A DNA stretch of 64,000 bases from Spirochaetota bacterium (GTDB lineage Bacteria > Spirochaetota > UBA4802 > UBA5550), in contig JAFGJK010000030.1 in assembly GCA_016929135.1 (NCBI GenBank), positions 1-64,000 of the forward strand. Reading direction: 5' to 3'. Positions within the stretch are counted from its first letter, which is position 1. The number at the start of each line of letters is the position of its first letter. The notes below the pieces were generated by a model that saw only the letters and a list, made by a program, of their open reading frames with translations, was not told the DNA's origin and ran no database searches. Below, piece by piece: positions 1-7,755 of the stretch. The position numbers were made by a program, and so were the translations under genes.

Positions 1-73
1 GGAACTGGCAGACGCAGCGGACTCAAAATCCGCCGGGGGCAACCCCGTGAGGGTTCAAGTCCCTCCTTCGGCA
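1..73 (+). tRNA. tRNA-Leu (CAA), 5' end cut by window
   Basis: The anticodon stem gcgga/tccgc encloses the seven-base loop ctcaaaa, which gives anticodon CAA. A long variable arm of the type II class follows, then the T arm gaggg-ttcaagt-ccctc, the acceptor 3' strand cttcggc and discriminator A. About 11 bases of the 5' acceptor/D side lie before the window. CCA is not encoded, since the next bases are gag. A terminator hairpin follows at once, so this is probably the last gene of its transcript. Confidence 0.93.
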
Positions 74-76
74 GAG

Positions 77-103
77 AAGGGGCTGATATGATATCAGCCC
101 CTT
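77..103 (+). terminator. Terminator hairpin after tRNA-Leu
   Basis: A perfect inverted repeat (aaggggctgatat, one base, atatcagcccctt) starts four bases after the tRNA. It ends in only three T before C, so it is a strong stem with a weak U tract. It would end the tRNA transcript. Confidence 0.75.
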
Positions 104-437
104 TCCGCTTGCTATTGAGATCAGGGCCTGCTGGGGGATTAAAGTGGGATGTCTGTGGGCGTTGTACAGGCGAGAGCCCTGCTCAAAATCAGATATCAAT
201 CGTTGAAAGAATAGACAATAAAGGTGTTGGTAACCTCACCCCCCCTGAATGCTGTTTTTATCGCTCCGAAAAGATCCGTATGGGGTTGTGAGACAGGACG
301 CCTGCTTTCATGATCATTACGATAACGAGATGCATACCCATACCCCGGATACGCATTTCTTTCCTTTTTTGTGCGAGTTTCAGGTATAAATAAGCCCGTT
401 TTCTTTTCATGTCGTATCATCACCTTGTGTTCCTCTT
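104..437. other. Stretch with no assigned gene
   Basis: No convincing gene is seen. On the minus strand an open frame from about 408 down to 196 (opening MIRHEKKTGL) follows the zinc-ribbon mini-gene. Its start is preceded by gaggaacacaaggtg, but the composition is unremarkable and I recognise no family. A second overlapping minus frame opens MKRKRAYLYL. Either could be a short hypothetical gene, but neither is supported enough to call. Confidence 0.4.
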
Positions 438-560
438 CTATATCGAACAGAGTGAATACCCGCAGTGGCGACAGTAAAAACAACCGGAATCGGGAACCAG
501 AAGAGAACCGCATTCCGGACAGTAGAGAGATCGTGTTAATCTATGATACATAGAACTCAT
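438..560 (-). CDS. 40-residue zinc-ribbon mini-protein (NrdJ C-terminal type)
   Basis: About 40 residues, almost all of them a cysteine module: CPECG at 14-18, then C27, C30, C33 and C38, ending CGYSLCSI. This CPECG...C..C..CGYS.C pattern resembles the C-terminal zinc ribbon of B12-dependent ribonucleotide reductase (NrdJ), but no reductase body precedes it. The start is uncertain: ATG at 560 or 551. A promoter-like TTGCCA-N16-TACTAT lies just upstream, which favours expression. The upstream in-frame sequence is AT-rich and looks non-coding. It may be a small standalone zinc protein or the relic end of a lost nrdJ. The function is unknown. Confidence 0.5.
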   Translation of the reverse strand: MSSMYHRLTRSLYCPECGSLLVPDSGCFYCRHCGYSLCSI

Positions 561-581
561 AGCTTTTTCATTACAAGTGTA

Positions 582-609
582 TAGTATATAAATGTTTAGT
601 ATATGGCAA
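582..609 (-). promoter_or_regulatory. Sigma70-like promoter for zinc-ribbon mini-gene
   Basis: On the minus strand TTGCCA (609-604) and TACTAT (587-582) are 16 bp apart, in very AT-rich DNA about 20 bp upstream of the ATG at 560. The match is moderate. Confidence 0.4.
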
Positions 610-757
610 CAATTTTTTCTCTTTTTTATGAAAAATATCGTGTATTTATAGATAGCATCATTTTGCATGTATATTTCGGCTACCCAGCTTGCCATGTAAC
701 CTGGGAAACCATATATTTACTCAATATATGTGAGACATACAACACTCGAGGAGAACA

Positions 758-2248
758 ATGACGAAACCAGCGTTTGATCCTGATAAAAAGCTCGATGACC
801 TGCTGAACATTGAATCCGAACAGGCGCAGCAGCAGTCGGACACGGCCGGGGAAAAACCGGGCGTGGACGGGAAGGCATCGGGGAAATTCGATTTCGATAT
901 AAAGCCGGAAGAGCTTGAGAGCTTCCTCAACCAGTACGTGGTCGACCAGGAGAGGACCATCGAGGTAATCGCGACGAAGGTCTGCACGCACTTCAACAGG
1001 ATGAAGATAGAATCAAGGCTCACCGATGATGAACGGCTCGTGGGGAACATAAAGAGCAACATGCTACTCATCGGACCCACCGGCGTCGGTAAGACCTATA
1101 TCGTAAAACTCATCGCGAAGAAAATCGGTGTCCCCTTCGTCAAGGCCGATGCGACGAAATTCAGCGAAACCGGATACGTCGGGGGCGACGTGGAGGACCT
1201 CGTCCGTGAACTGGTCTACGAGGCGGACGGCGATATCAACAGGGCCGAATACGGCATCATATACATCGATGAAATTGACAAGATCGCATCATCGAAGGGG
1301 CTCTACGGTCCGGACGTATCGCGCACCGGCGTTCAGAGAAACCTTCTGAAGCTCATGGAAGAGGCGGAGGTGGATCTGAAGACTCCCCACGACCTTGCCT
1401 CACAGGTCGAGGCGGCCATGGAGGCGCAGCGCACCGGGAAGGTCTCCAGAAGAAAAATCAACACAAGGAACATCCTCTTCATCGTATCGGGCGCCTTCAG
1501 CGGCCTGGAGGAGATCATCGGGAAGCGGCTCAACAAGCAGGCGATCGGGTTTGAAAAGAAGAAGTTTTCCAGCCTCAACCGGATGGACATGCTGAAGATG
1601 GTAAGGACGGAGGACCTCATCGAATTCGGATTCGAATCGGAGTTCGTCGGTAGGCTCCCGGTGTACGTCGTCCTGAACGAGCTTGACGAAAACGGTCTCT
1701 ACAAGATACTCAAGAACAAGTACAGCACGGTGGTGCTGGGCAAAAAAATGGACTTCAGGGCGTACGGGATCGATCTCAGCTTCGACGACGAGGCGCTGCG
1801 CCTCCTGTCGCAGAAGGCACATGAAGAAAAGACCGGGGCCAGGGGACTGCTCAGCGTATTTGAAAAGGTTCTTATAAAATTCGAGAAGAGCCTCCCCTCA
1901 ACGCAGATTAAGACACTGGAGGCCACGGCGGAGCTCGTGAATGACCCGGACATGGTACTGAAGCACCTGCTCATCGAGGACGGCATTCACAGCTTCCAGA
2001 AGAGCTTTCTTGTCGATCACGGAATATACCTCGACTTTGACGAAGCGGCGATAAAGAAGATTCAGGAGATGGCGGGGGAACGGCTGAAAAGCGTCAAGCA
2101 GCTCTGCAATGATCTGTTCAATGACTATTACCACGGACTACGACTGCTTAAGATGGATCACTTCACCATTACCAGCGATGCGGTGGAACATCCAGGCGAG
2201 TACCTGAACGAAATCATCAAGAACAATTTCAACAAGAGTGCCAGGTAA
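758..2248 (+). CDS. ClpX-like AAA+ unfoldase without N-terminal zinc domain
   Basis: A 496-residue AAA+ ATPase of the Clp/HslU class. Walker A GPTGVGKT is at 106-113, and the pore-loop region GYVGGDVEDL and Walker B IIYIDEIDK follow. Sensor-2 TGARGL lies in the second half. The tripeptide IGF (in AIGFEKKKF) sits where ClpX has the loop that docks onto ClpP, so pairing with a peptidase is plausible. The usual ClpX four-cysteine zinc domain is absent: the first 45 residues are polar and low-complexity. The C-terminal region is longer than in ClpX. Start: gaggagaaca precedes the ATG. No clpP is adjacent. Best called ClpX-like; substrates are unknown. Confidence 0.85.
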   Translation: MTKPAFDPDKKLDDLLNIESEQAQQQSDTAGEKPGVDGKASGKFDFDIKPEELESFLNQYVVDQERTIEVIATKVCTHFNRMKIESRLTDDERLVGNIKSNMLLIGPTGVGKTYIVKLIAKKIGVPFVKADATKFSETGYVGGDVEDLVRELVYEADGDINRAEYGIIYIDEIDKIASSKGLYGPDVSRTGVQRNLLKLMEEAEVDLKTPHDLASQVEAAMEAQRTGKVSRRKINTRNILFIVSGAFSGLEEIIGKRLNKQAIGFEKKKFSSLNRMDMLKMVRTEDLIEFGFESEFVGRLPVYVVLNELDENGLYKILKNKYSTVVLGKKMDFRAYGIDLSFDDEALRLLSQKAHEEKTGARGLLSVFEKVLIKFEKSLPSTQIKTLEATAELVNDPDMVLKHLLIEDGIHSFQKSFLVDHGIYLDFDEAAIKKIQEMAGERLKSVKQLCNDLFNDYYHGLRLLKMDHFTITSDAVEHPGEYLNEIIKNNFNKSAR

Positions 2249-2344
2249 CGCAACGGACCCTCTCTTCATGAGGAGATGAGGTCAACGATCGTGTTTGAAT
2301 CCCACATCGGGGTTCACGACAGGGCGGCGGGGGAGCAGCAGATG

Positions 2345-2368
2345 AAAATGGCGCGATTTCTCGCGCCA
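2345..2368 (-). terminator. Terminator of the ferredoxin gene
   Basis: An 8-bp perfect stem (tggcgcga / tcgcgcca, loop of four) lies 9 bases past the ferredoxin stop. Read on the minus strand it is followed by TTTTCATC, as in an intrinsic terminator. Confidence 0.75.
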
Positions 2369-2377
2369 CAGTGTTCT

Positions 2378-2548
2378 TTAGCCTGGCGATATCGCCTCGA
2401 CCGGGCATACCGGTTCGCAGGCTCCGCAGTCAATGCAGATATCCGGATCGATATATCTTTTATCCTTCTTTTCACTGATCGCTTCATTGGGGCATTCGCT
2501 CTCGCAGGCTCCGCAATTCGTGCAATCATCATTGATCACGTACGCCAT
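2378..2548 (-). CDS. 2[4Fe-4S] ferredoxin, 56 residues
   Basis: A short gene below usual length cut-offs. The 56-residue product opens MAYVINDDC and has two CxxCxxCxxxCP clusters (C9, C12, C15, C19 and C38, C41, C44, C48). This is the clostridial-type ferredoxin, a soluble low-potential electron carrier. The start is fixed by a very strong ribosome site, gaggagg, five to six bases before the ATG. A TTGACA-like -35 lies at 2611-2606 and a terminator follows, so it is probably its own transcript. Candidate partners in this window include radical SAM enzymes, the ASKHA ferredoxin and the nitroreductase, but none is adjacent. Confidence 0.93.
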   Translation of the reverse strand: MAYVINDDCTNCGACESECPNEAISEKKDKRYIDPDICIDCGACEPVCPVEAISPG

Positions 2549-2740
2549 TCAAGCCTCCTCTTTTGTCTTCTAAATTTTATAACCACATAAAACATAAGTA
2601 TCAAATGTCAACAGGAAATATAAAATTCAAATTTTTTTATCAGCACCGGGTCACCCCTCAGCTGGCGGTAAATCCTCTTTACATTTTCACGCGGCCGTGC
2701 TAGATTGATATATACCATGTCACTCACGCCGAACGAGATC

Positions 2741-3586
2741 ATGAGGAAACCCAAAACCCCTTGGCACGGAGCAGCTGTCCCATGCCGTCGCTCGTTCTAT
2801 TGTGCGCTGATGCTCCTTGTCCCGCTCCTCGTCCACTGCGGGCACGGCATGTATATCACGGATGAAGCGGCCATCGCCGCATTGATAAAGGATCGAATCC
2901 TGCAATACCAGAACTCCGACTGGGAGACCCGGCAACATGCGGTATCCGATCTGGCTGCACAGGGAGAGAGATCCGACAACAAGCTCCTGGAGATCGCCCT
3001 CATCGTATCATCCGAAGACCAGCATCCCGGCGTGAGGATCGAGGCACTCAAGGGACTGGCCGCGATGAAAACAGAAAAAACTCTTGAGCGGCTCAGCGAC
3101 ATTGCGCTTTCCGATGACAGCCCCAATGTTCGCTGGCAGGCACTGAAGGCCCTTGCCCCCCTCAGGAATCCCAGTGTAATCGATGTATTCACCCGCTGCT
3201 ACGACAGTGACGACTGGCTCATCAGGGAGGCGTCTATCGAGGGGCTGATGACGCTTGGTGACCAGGCGCCGCGCGACACAATTCTGACCTATGCGGAGAA
3301 GGGGCTGAAGGACCCGAATGAGAGTGTCAAGATCACGACAATGAAATGCCTGACCGTAAAGGACGACGCCCTCTATCCGATGATCAAGGAAATATTCAAC
3401 AGGGAAAAAAAATCGAGCCATCCTCTGCTGAATGCATCGCTCATCGCCCTGAAGGGGTACGTCCTAGACGCCCAGACCAGGGAGGACGTCATCGACCTGC
3501 TGGCCCACCGGAACCTGGAGATCCGGCTGCAGGCCCTGAGGGTGCTCAAAGAGGATTGGGCAATGAAGGCTCGAACGCGTAAATAA
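2741..3586 (+). CDS. HEAT-repeat lipoprotein
   Basis: About 281 residues. A hydrophobic stretch ends LLVPLLVHC, which resembles a lipobox with the cysteine near residue 33, so the product is probably lipid-anchored. The rest is a series of roughly 30-residue helical repeats, for example HPGVRIEALKGLAAM, SPNVRWQALKALAPL and LEIRLQALRVL, typical of HEAT/PBS-lyase-type repeats. These act as protein-binding scaffolds. Start alternatives are 2705 and 2717; 2741 is chosen because it gives the shortest n-region. The gene ends two bases from the convergent neighbour. The specific role is unknown. Confidence 0.75.
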   Translation: MRKPKTPWHGAAVPCRRSFYCALMLLVPLLVHCGHGMYITDEAAIAALIKDRILQYQNSDWETRQHAVSDLAAQGERSDNKLLEIALIVSSEDQHPGVRIEALKGLAAMKTEKTLERLSDIALSDDSPNVRWQALKALAPLRNPSVIDVFTRCYDSDDWLIREASIEGLMTLGDQAPRDTILTYAEKGLKDPNESVKITTMKCLTVKDDALYPMIKEIFNREKKSSHPLLNASLIALKGYVLDAQTREDVIDLLAHRNLEIRLQALRVLKEDWAMKARTRK

Positions 3587-3588
3587 CG

Positions 3589-4287
3589 TCAGGGATTCTT
3601 CTCTTTCGACTGATAGACCTTGTTCTCGTTGTCGAAAATGTCCCTTTTATACTGCTCCAGGATGCCGTCCCGCTTCTCCTTGTCCATCTCAATGGTCTTG
3701 AAGAGCTCGAACATGTTTTCCTTGGCCTGCCGGTAATAAAAAATGGCCTTGATGAAATTCATTGGCGAGGCGGTGGTGGCATCCTTGTACCGGTCATAGT
3801 AATCATTGGCGGTGTTCACCGCGAACCGCGCCCTGTTCAGAAAAAGCTCGGTATAGTTTTCCTCCTTCTTCCCCTTCTTCAGCGCGCTTTCCAGTTCGTC
3901 CTTAATCGTCTTTTTCGTAGTGTCCAGCAGGAGCTTCTCGGATGTGTCCTTGTACTTTGTGGTCAGCCTTTTTGCGGAGATCAGGATCTCCCTCTGATTA
4001 TCGGAAAAGAGGTTTGCCGATTCCTCGTAGCGACTCTGGAAATACAGAGCGCTCGCCTCGGCGTACTGGTCAATGAGGCGGTCCACCTCGTCCTTGCCGC
4101 CACCGAAATTCAGAATCGCGGTCTGAAGCATCTTCAGGTCTCTGAAATTCTCGTAGCTCAGCCGCTTTGCCACATGTAACGGGTTGTAGGCCTCGTTGAA
4201 TCTCCGCGTCTGCCCGAACACTCCACCGCACAGCAACAACGCAAAGAACACCACCAGCGCCGATCTCACTCCTTTAAACATTGCCAT
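3589..4287 (-). CDS. Exported helical protein of unknown function
   Basis: About 232 residues. An N-terminal signal peptide (hydrophobic VRSALVVFFALLLCGGVFGQ) precedes a highly charged, lysine- and glutamate-rich helical domain with no cysteine motif. I do not recognise the family. gaggg lies close to the ATG at 4287 and ten bases before an alternative ATG at 4281. It is convergent with the HEAT-repeat lipoprotein gene and separated from pth by 200 bp. The helical, TPR-like composition suggests a periplasmic scaffold or coiled-coil protein. Confidence 0.7.
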   Translation of the reverse strand: MAMFKGVRSALVVFFALLLCGGVFGQTRRFNEAYNPLHVAKRLSYENFRDLKMLQTAILNFGGGKDEVDRLIDQYAEASALYFQSRYEESANLFSDNQREILISAKRLTTKYKDTSEKLLLDTTKKTIKDELESALKKGKKEENYTELFLNRARFAVNTANDYYDRYKDATTASPMNFIKAIFYYRQAKENMFELFKTIEMDKEKRDGILEQYKRDIFDNENKVYQSKEKNP

Positions 4288-4488
4288 ATCCCTCAAGCTT
4301 AGAGTTGATACCAAATGCATAACACCGTGCGCAACGACTTGTACCGTGAGTGGGGCCGCCCCTCGTCACACCGATTGAACCGGCACCTGAAAATAACGGG
4401 GATAACTCCAAACAGATGTAACTATAGAGGATAAATGGATAAAGTCAAGAAAAATTGCGGAAGGAAAACTGAAATAGCTGGTACGACG

Positions 4489-5115
4489 CTACCTCGCTTT
4501 TCTGTGGTCGATGTGTACTTTTTTCACCTTTCTTCGCTTGATCCTGAATGCCCCTTCGGGATTGTAGCGCTCCTGGACCTCCTCGATGGGGTGCTTAATC
4601 AGCATCTTCACCACCTCCTCGGTCTTGTTCAGCACGTCAATGAGCACGAGATTCTCGTCAGTGGTGAAGTCCTCCAGAAGATAGGCCGCCATATCAACGC
4701 CCTTTTTCGGCCTTCCGATCCCAACGCGTATCTTCGCGTACCTGTCGGATTTGAGCGCCCTTGTCATCGATTCAATGCCGGGATGCACGATCCCGGTCAT
4801 CACGTAATCGACACGCATCTCACCCACCTCGAGCGATGAATCTTCAACGATGCAGATTATGTCACGAACATTGATCCTGAGGAAGGAGGCGATATAGAGA
4901 ACCGATTCGCCGATAAGATTCACAAACGTCTGTGGCTTGAGAAGAACGACCTCCGTGCCCATTATCTTGCCTCTTCCGATAATGGACTTCTTCTTTTTTA
5001 TCTTTACTTCAATGTTCTCGTTATTCCCGATGATATCTATAACTTTAAAGCCGATATTCTGTCTGTTGTTGGCGAATCTATCCCCAGGATTTCCAAAACC
5101 TACGATGAGTTTCAA
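4489..5115 (-). CDS. pth: Peptidyl-tRNA hydrolase-like protein with altered active site
   Basis: 208 residues, the normal length for bacterial Pth, and last in the ispE-glmU-prs-rplY-pth order that is common in bacteria. Pth releases peptides from prematurely dropped peptidyl-tRNA. VGFGNPG (5-11) and KPQTFVNL (60-67) are conserved, as is the Asp at 92. The catalytic histidine of the RHN motif is Gln19 (NNRQNIG), and the GHNG asparagine is Pro112 (VHPG). The basic KIKKKK segment near 38-43 is also unusual. The fold is probably Pth, but activity by the standard mechanism is doubtful. It may be a diverged paralogue, or the lineage may use other residues. Confidence 0.8.
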   Translation of the reverse strand: MKLIVGFGNPGDRFANNRQNIGFKVIDIIGNNENIEVKIKKKKSIIGRGKIMGTEVVLLKPQTFVNLIGESVLYIASFLRINVRDIICIVEDSSLEVGEMRVDYVMTGIVHPGIESMTRALKSDRYAKIRVGIGRPKKGVDMAAYLLEDFTTDENLVLIDVLNKTEEVVKMLIKHPIEEVQERYNPEGAFRIKRRKVKKVHIDHRKAR

Positions 5116-5173
5116 AAACGCCTATCTCCATATATAGAATTTAAATAAGAAACCGCCGAATTACCGCAGCATA

Positions 5174-5815
5174 CTACTCCTCTGCTTCAGTTGCGGCTCC
5201 CTCTGCCCCCTCGGCAGCCTCCTCACCCTCGGACGGTTCTGCCTCGGTAGTTACCCTGGTTGCATGGACGGCAACAATCACAAGATCCGGACTGCTCAGC
5301 AACTTCACGTCATCGCCCAGCACAATGTCTTTTGCATGAACCGTGTCCCCCTCCAGCATCTCGGTAACATCCACGCTCACCTTCTCGGGCAGATCCTTCG
5401 GGAGACACTCGATCTCGATCTCACGGTTATATATCTCCATCGTCCCCCCGCGCTTGACGCCTGCGGAATGACCGACAATCTCAACAGGTATATGGGTGTG
5501 GATCCTTTCACCTTTTGTTACTTTAAAAAGATCCAGATGAATGATCTCGTCGGTGATCGGGTTCTTCTGATAGTCCTTTACGAAGGCCTGCAGCCCCTCC
5601 GTCCCCGATTTATCCTTGTATATGATATCGAAAATGACGCTCTCAGAAACGCGCCCCTTGAAGAGCGTGAAAAAGTCCTTTTGCGCCACCTTGATCGACT
5701 CCGATTCACCGTGGGAATACAGGATCGCAGGGATATACCCCGATTGCCGCAACCTGACATTCTCGTTCTTTCCCCTTTCAGTTCTTATCTCGACGTTCAG
5801 ATGTCTTCTTTCCAT
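5174..5815 (-). CDS. rplY: 50S ribosomal protein L25, long CTC/TL5 form
   Basis: 213 residues. The N-terminal L25 5S-rRNA-binding domain (about 1-95) is followed by the TL5/CTC beta domain and an acidic, alanine/glutamate-rich tail. gagggtacc precedes the ATG. It lies 32 bp downstream of prs and 58 bp upstream of pth, an arrangement seen in many bacteria, so it is probably co-transcribed with prs. Long forms of L25 are linked to general stress function in some bacteria. Confidence 0.93.
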   Translation of the reverse strand: MERRHLNVEIRTERGKNENVRLRQSGYIPAILYSHGESESIKVAQKDFFTLFKGRVSESVIFDIIYKDKSGTEGLQAFVKDYQKNPITDEIIHLDLFKVTKGERIHTHIPVEIVGHSAGVKRGGTMEIYNREIEIECLPKDLPEKVSVDVTEMLEGDTVHAKDIVLGDDVKLLSSPDLVIVAVHATRVTTEAEPSEGEEAAEGAEGAATEAEE

Positions 5816-5847
5816 GGTACCCTCTATTGGTTATAAAAGATTATTCA

Positions 5848-6798
5848 TCACTGAATTGCGAAGAGGGAACTCACCGATTCCCCGTTATGAATCCTTCGAA
5901 TCGCCTCCCCGAATATCGGAGCGATCGAGAGGATCTTCGCATTCGTCATCGTCCCCCCGAAGGGGATCGTATTGGTAAAAATCAATTCCTTGAACCCCGC
6001 CTTTTCAAGCTTCGACATCGCATCGTCTGACAACACCGCGTGCGTGAAAAGGCAGTAGACGTCATGGGCCCCCTTCTCCTTGAGCGCCTGTGCTGCCTTG
6101 GAGATGGAACCGCCGGTATCCACCATATCGTCCACCAGGATACAGTTCTTGTTCTCCACCTCGCCGATGACGTTCATGATCTCGGCGATGTTCGCCTCCG
6201 GCCGCCGCTTGTCGATGATGGCAAGGCTCGCATCGATGTACTTCGCCAGCTGGCGTGCCCGCTCCGCCCCGCCGGAATCCGGGGAAACCACCACGGCATC
6301 CTGGATCCTCAGGCTCCTGATGTAATCCACCGTGGTGGGGAGCGCCAGCAGGTTGTCCACCGGTATATCGAAAAACCCCTGTATCTGGTCCGCATGCAGG
6401 TCCATCGTGAGAACCCTGTCCGCCCCCGCGGCCTGTATGATGTTGGCCACCAGCTTCGCTGATATGGGAACCCGTGGCTCCACCTTCCGATCCTGCCGCG
6501 CATATCCGAAATACGGGATCACCGCCGTCACCCTGCTGGCCGAGGCCCTGAGGGCGGCATCGACCATAAGGAGCAGCTCCATAATATGGTCGTTGGTGGG
6601 GTTGCAGGTGGACTGGATGATGTAGATGTCGTGCGCCCGGACGTTCTCCTTGATCTTTACCGAAATCTCGCCGTCCTTGAAGCGCTTAAGCTCTGCCTTG
6701 GAGACCTCGACACCGAGATATCGGCATATCGATTCCGTCAGATCCGGGTTCGACGACCCGGAGAATATTTTCATCGTGCGCATGCCCACTGCTTTCAA
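5848..6798 (-). CDS. prs: Ribose-phosphate pyrophosphokinase (PRPP synthase)
   Basis: 316 residues, the full family length. It makes PRPP from ribose 5-phosphate and ATP for nucleotide, histidine and tryptophan synthesis. The ATP-binding region YARQDRK, the metal/ribose-binding LTMDLHADQIQGFF, and the PRPP loop LVDDMVDTGGS are intact. Translation probably starts at TTG 6798: gaggtaagg lies just upstream and includes the stop of the glmU-like gene, so the two are coupled. An ATG seven codons in is the alternative start. Confidence 0.95.
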   Translation of the reverse strand: MKAVGMRTMKIFSGSSNPDLTESICRYLGVEVSKAELKRFKDGEISVKIKENVRAHDIYIIQSTCNPTNDHIMELLLMVDAALRASASRVTAVIPYFGYARQDRKVEPRVPISAKLVANIIQAAGADRVLTMDLHADQIQGFFDIPVDNLLALPTTVDYIRSLRIQDAVVVSPDSGGAERARQLAKYIDASLAIIDKRRPEANIAEIMNVIGEVENKNCILVDDMVDTGGSISKAAQALKEKGAHDVYCLFTHAVLSDDAMSKLEKAGFKELIFTNTIPFGGTMTNAKILSIAPIFGEAIRRIHNGESVSSLFAIQ

Positions 6799-6802
6799 TA
6801 CC

Positions 6803-7513
6803 TTACCTCTTCAAATATTCCTCAAGCCCCGAAAGCTCGTCCTTGCTGTTCACTCCCCTTCCCTCGGTAGCATCGTCCAGCAGCACCGTTTGGACCGCAA
6901 ATCCTTCTCTCAACACATGCTGCACCGCGTCCGTCAGGTAGTATTCGCCCTGTGCATTGTTCCGGTCGATCCCGGCAAGCCCCCTGAAAAGAAAGTCTCT
7001 GTCAAACACGTAGGTGCCGGTATTCACTTCCATAATGGACCTCTCGGTCGGGGTCGCATCCTTTTCCTCGACGATCCGGAGAAACCTTCCGTTTCCGTCC
7101 TTCACTATCCTGCCGTACCCCGCAGGATTCTCCAGGTTCATGGTAAGGATGACCGCCTTCACGTCCTGCCGGTCCAGCGCCCCCAAGAGGGACCTGAAGG
7201 TGGCAGGGCGTATCAGTGGCACGTCCCCGCAGGCGACGATCACCCTCCCGGAGAATCCCTCCAGGGCCTTCTCTGCCTGCATCACCGCATGTCCCGTGCC
7301 GAGCTGCTGATGCTGCCAAACGGTCTCCGCGCGGCCGCCGATTTCACTGATCACCTCGTCGCCCCGGTATCCCACCACGACAAGGATTCTCCCCACGCCG
7401 GCATCCCGGAGGCTCTCAAGGACATGTAGTATCAGGGTTTTCCCATTCAGCCGGTGCAGCACCTTGGGGAGCTCGGACTGCATCCGGACACCCTTCCCCC
7501 CGGCGAGCACCAC
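6803..7513 (-). CDS. glmU: UDP-GlcNAc pyrophosphorylase domain, GlmU-like, no acetyltransferase
   Basis: 236 residues forming one nucleotidyltransferase domain. LAGGKGVRM at the N-terminus is the sugar-nucleotidyltransferase signature, and HQQLGTGHAV and ACGDVPL match GlmU. The left-handed beta-helix acetyltransferase half of canonical GlmU (about 450 residues) is missing, so another enzyme must acetylate glucosamine 1-phosphate if the pathway is complete. The start is uncertain: GTG 7513 sits right at the nucleotide loop. A few more residues may be encoded upstream from a non-ATG codon near 7537, with gggagg just before it. It follows tRNA-Gln and is coupled to prs. Confidence 0.85.
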   Translation of the reverse strand: MVLAGGKGVRMQSELPKVLHRLNGKTLILHVLESLRDAGVGRILVVVGYRGDEVISEIGGRAETVWQHQQLGTGHAVMQAEKALEGFSGRVIVACGDVPLIRPATFRSLLGALDRQDVKAVILTMNLENPAGYGRIVKDGNGRFLRIVEEKDATPTERSIMEVNTGTYVFDRDFLFRGLAGIDRNNAQGEYYLTDAVQHVLREGFAVQTVLLDDATEGRGVNSKDELSGLEEYLKR

Positions 7514-7556
7514 CGCTACTGTTTCGGTATTCGTAATGACCTCCCGGTTGCCGTAT

Positions 7557-7628
7557 CTGAGGAGCCAGGATTCGAACCTGGGGATGTCGGGACCAAAACC
7601 CGATGCCGTACCACTTGGCTACTCCTCA
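7557..7628 (-). tRNA. tRNA-Gln (TTG)
   Basis: 72 bases on the minus strand. The acceptor stem TGAGGAG/CTCCTCA has discriminator G. The anticodon loop TTTTGGT gives UUG, and the T loop is TTCGAAT. It lies between ispE and the glmU-like gene and ends about 45 bp before the latter, so it is probably processed out of the ispE-pth transcript. Glutamine tRNA at this place in the ispE-glmU-prs block is known in several bacteria. Confidence 0.95.
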
Positions 7629-7755
7629 AGGGATAACTCGAATTCAGACCCCCGTAGTATCATACAGACATTCATGTTCCCGTAATGCGAGATGCAACGG
7701 CCGCATGAATGTGCATATCATCGATCGGGTTAAACCCGCCCTGTGGCCCCCGACA

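Noticed and set aside
4435..4839. Long plus-strand open frame opposite pth
   Set aside because: It is the shadow of pth on the other strand: no ribosome site, and the GC-rich codon pattern belongs to the minus strand.
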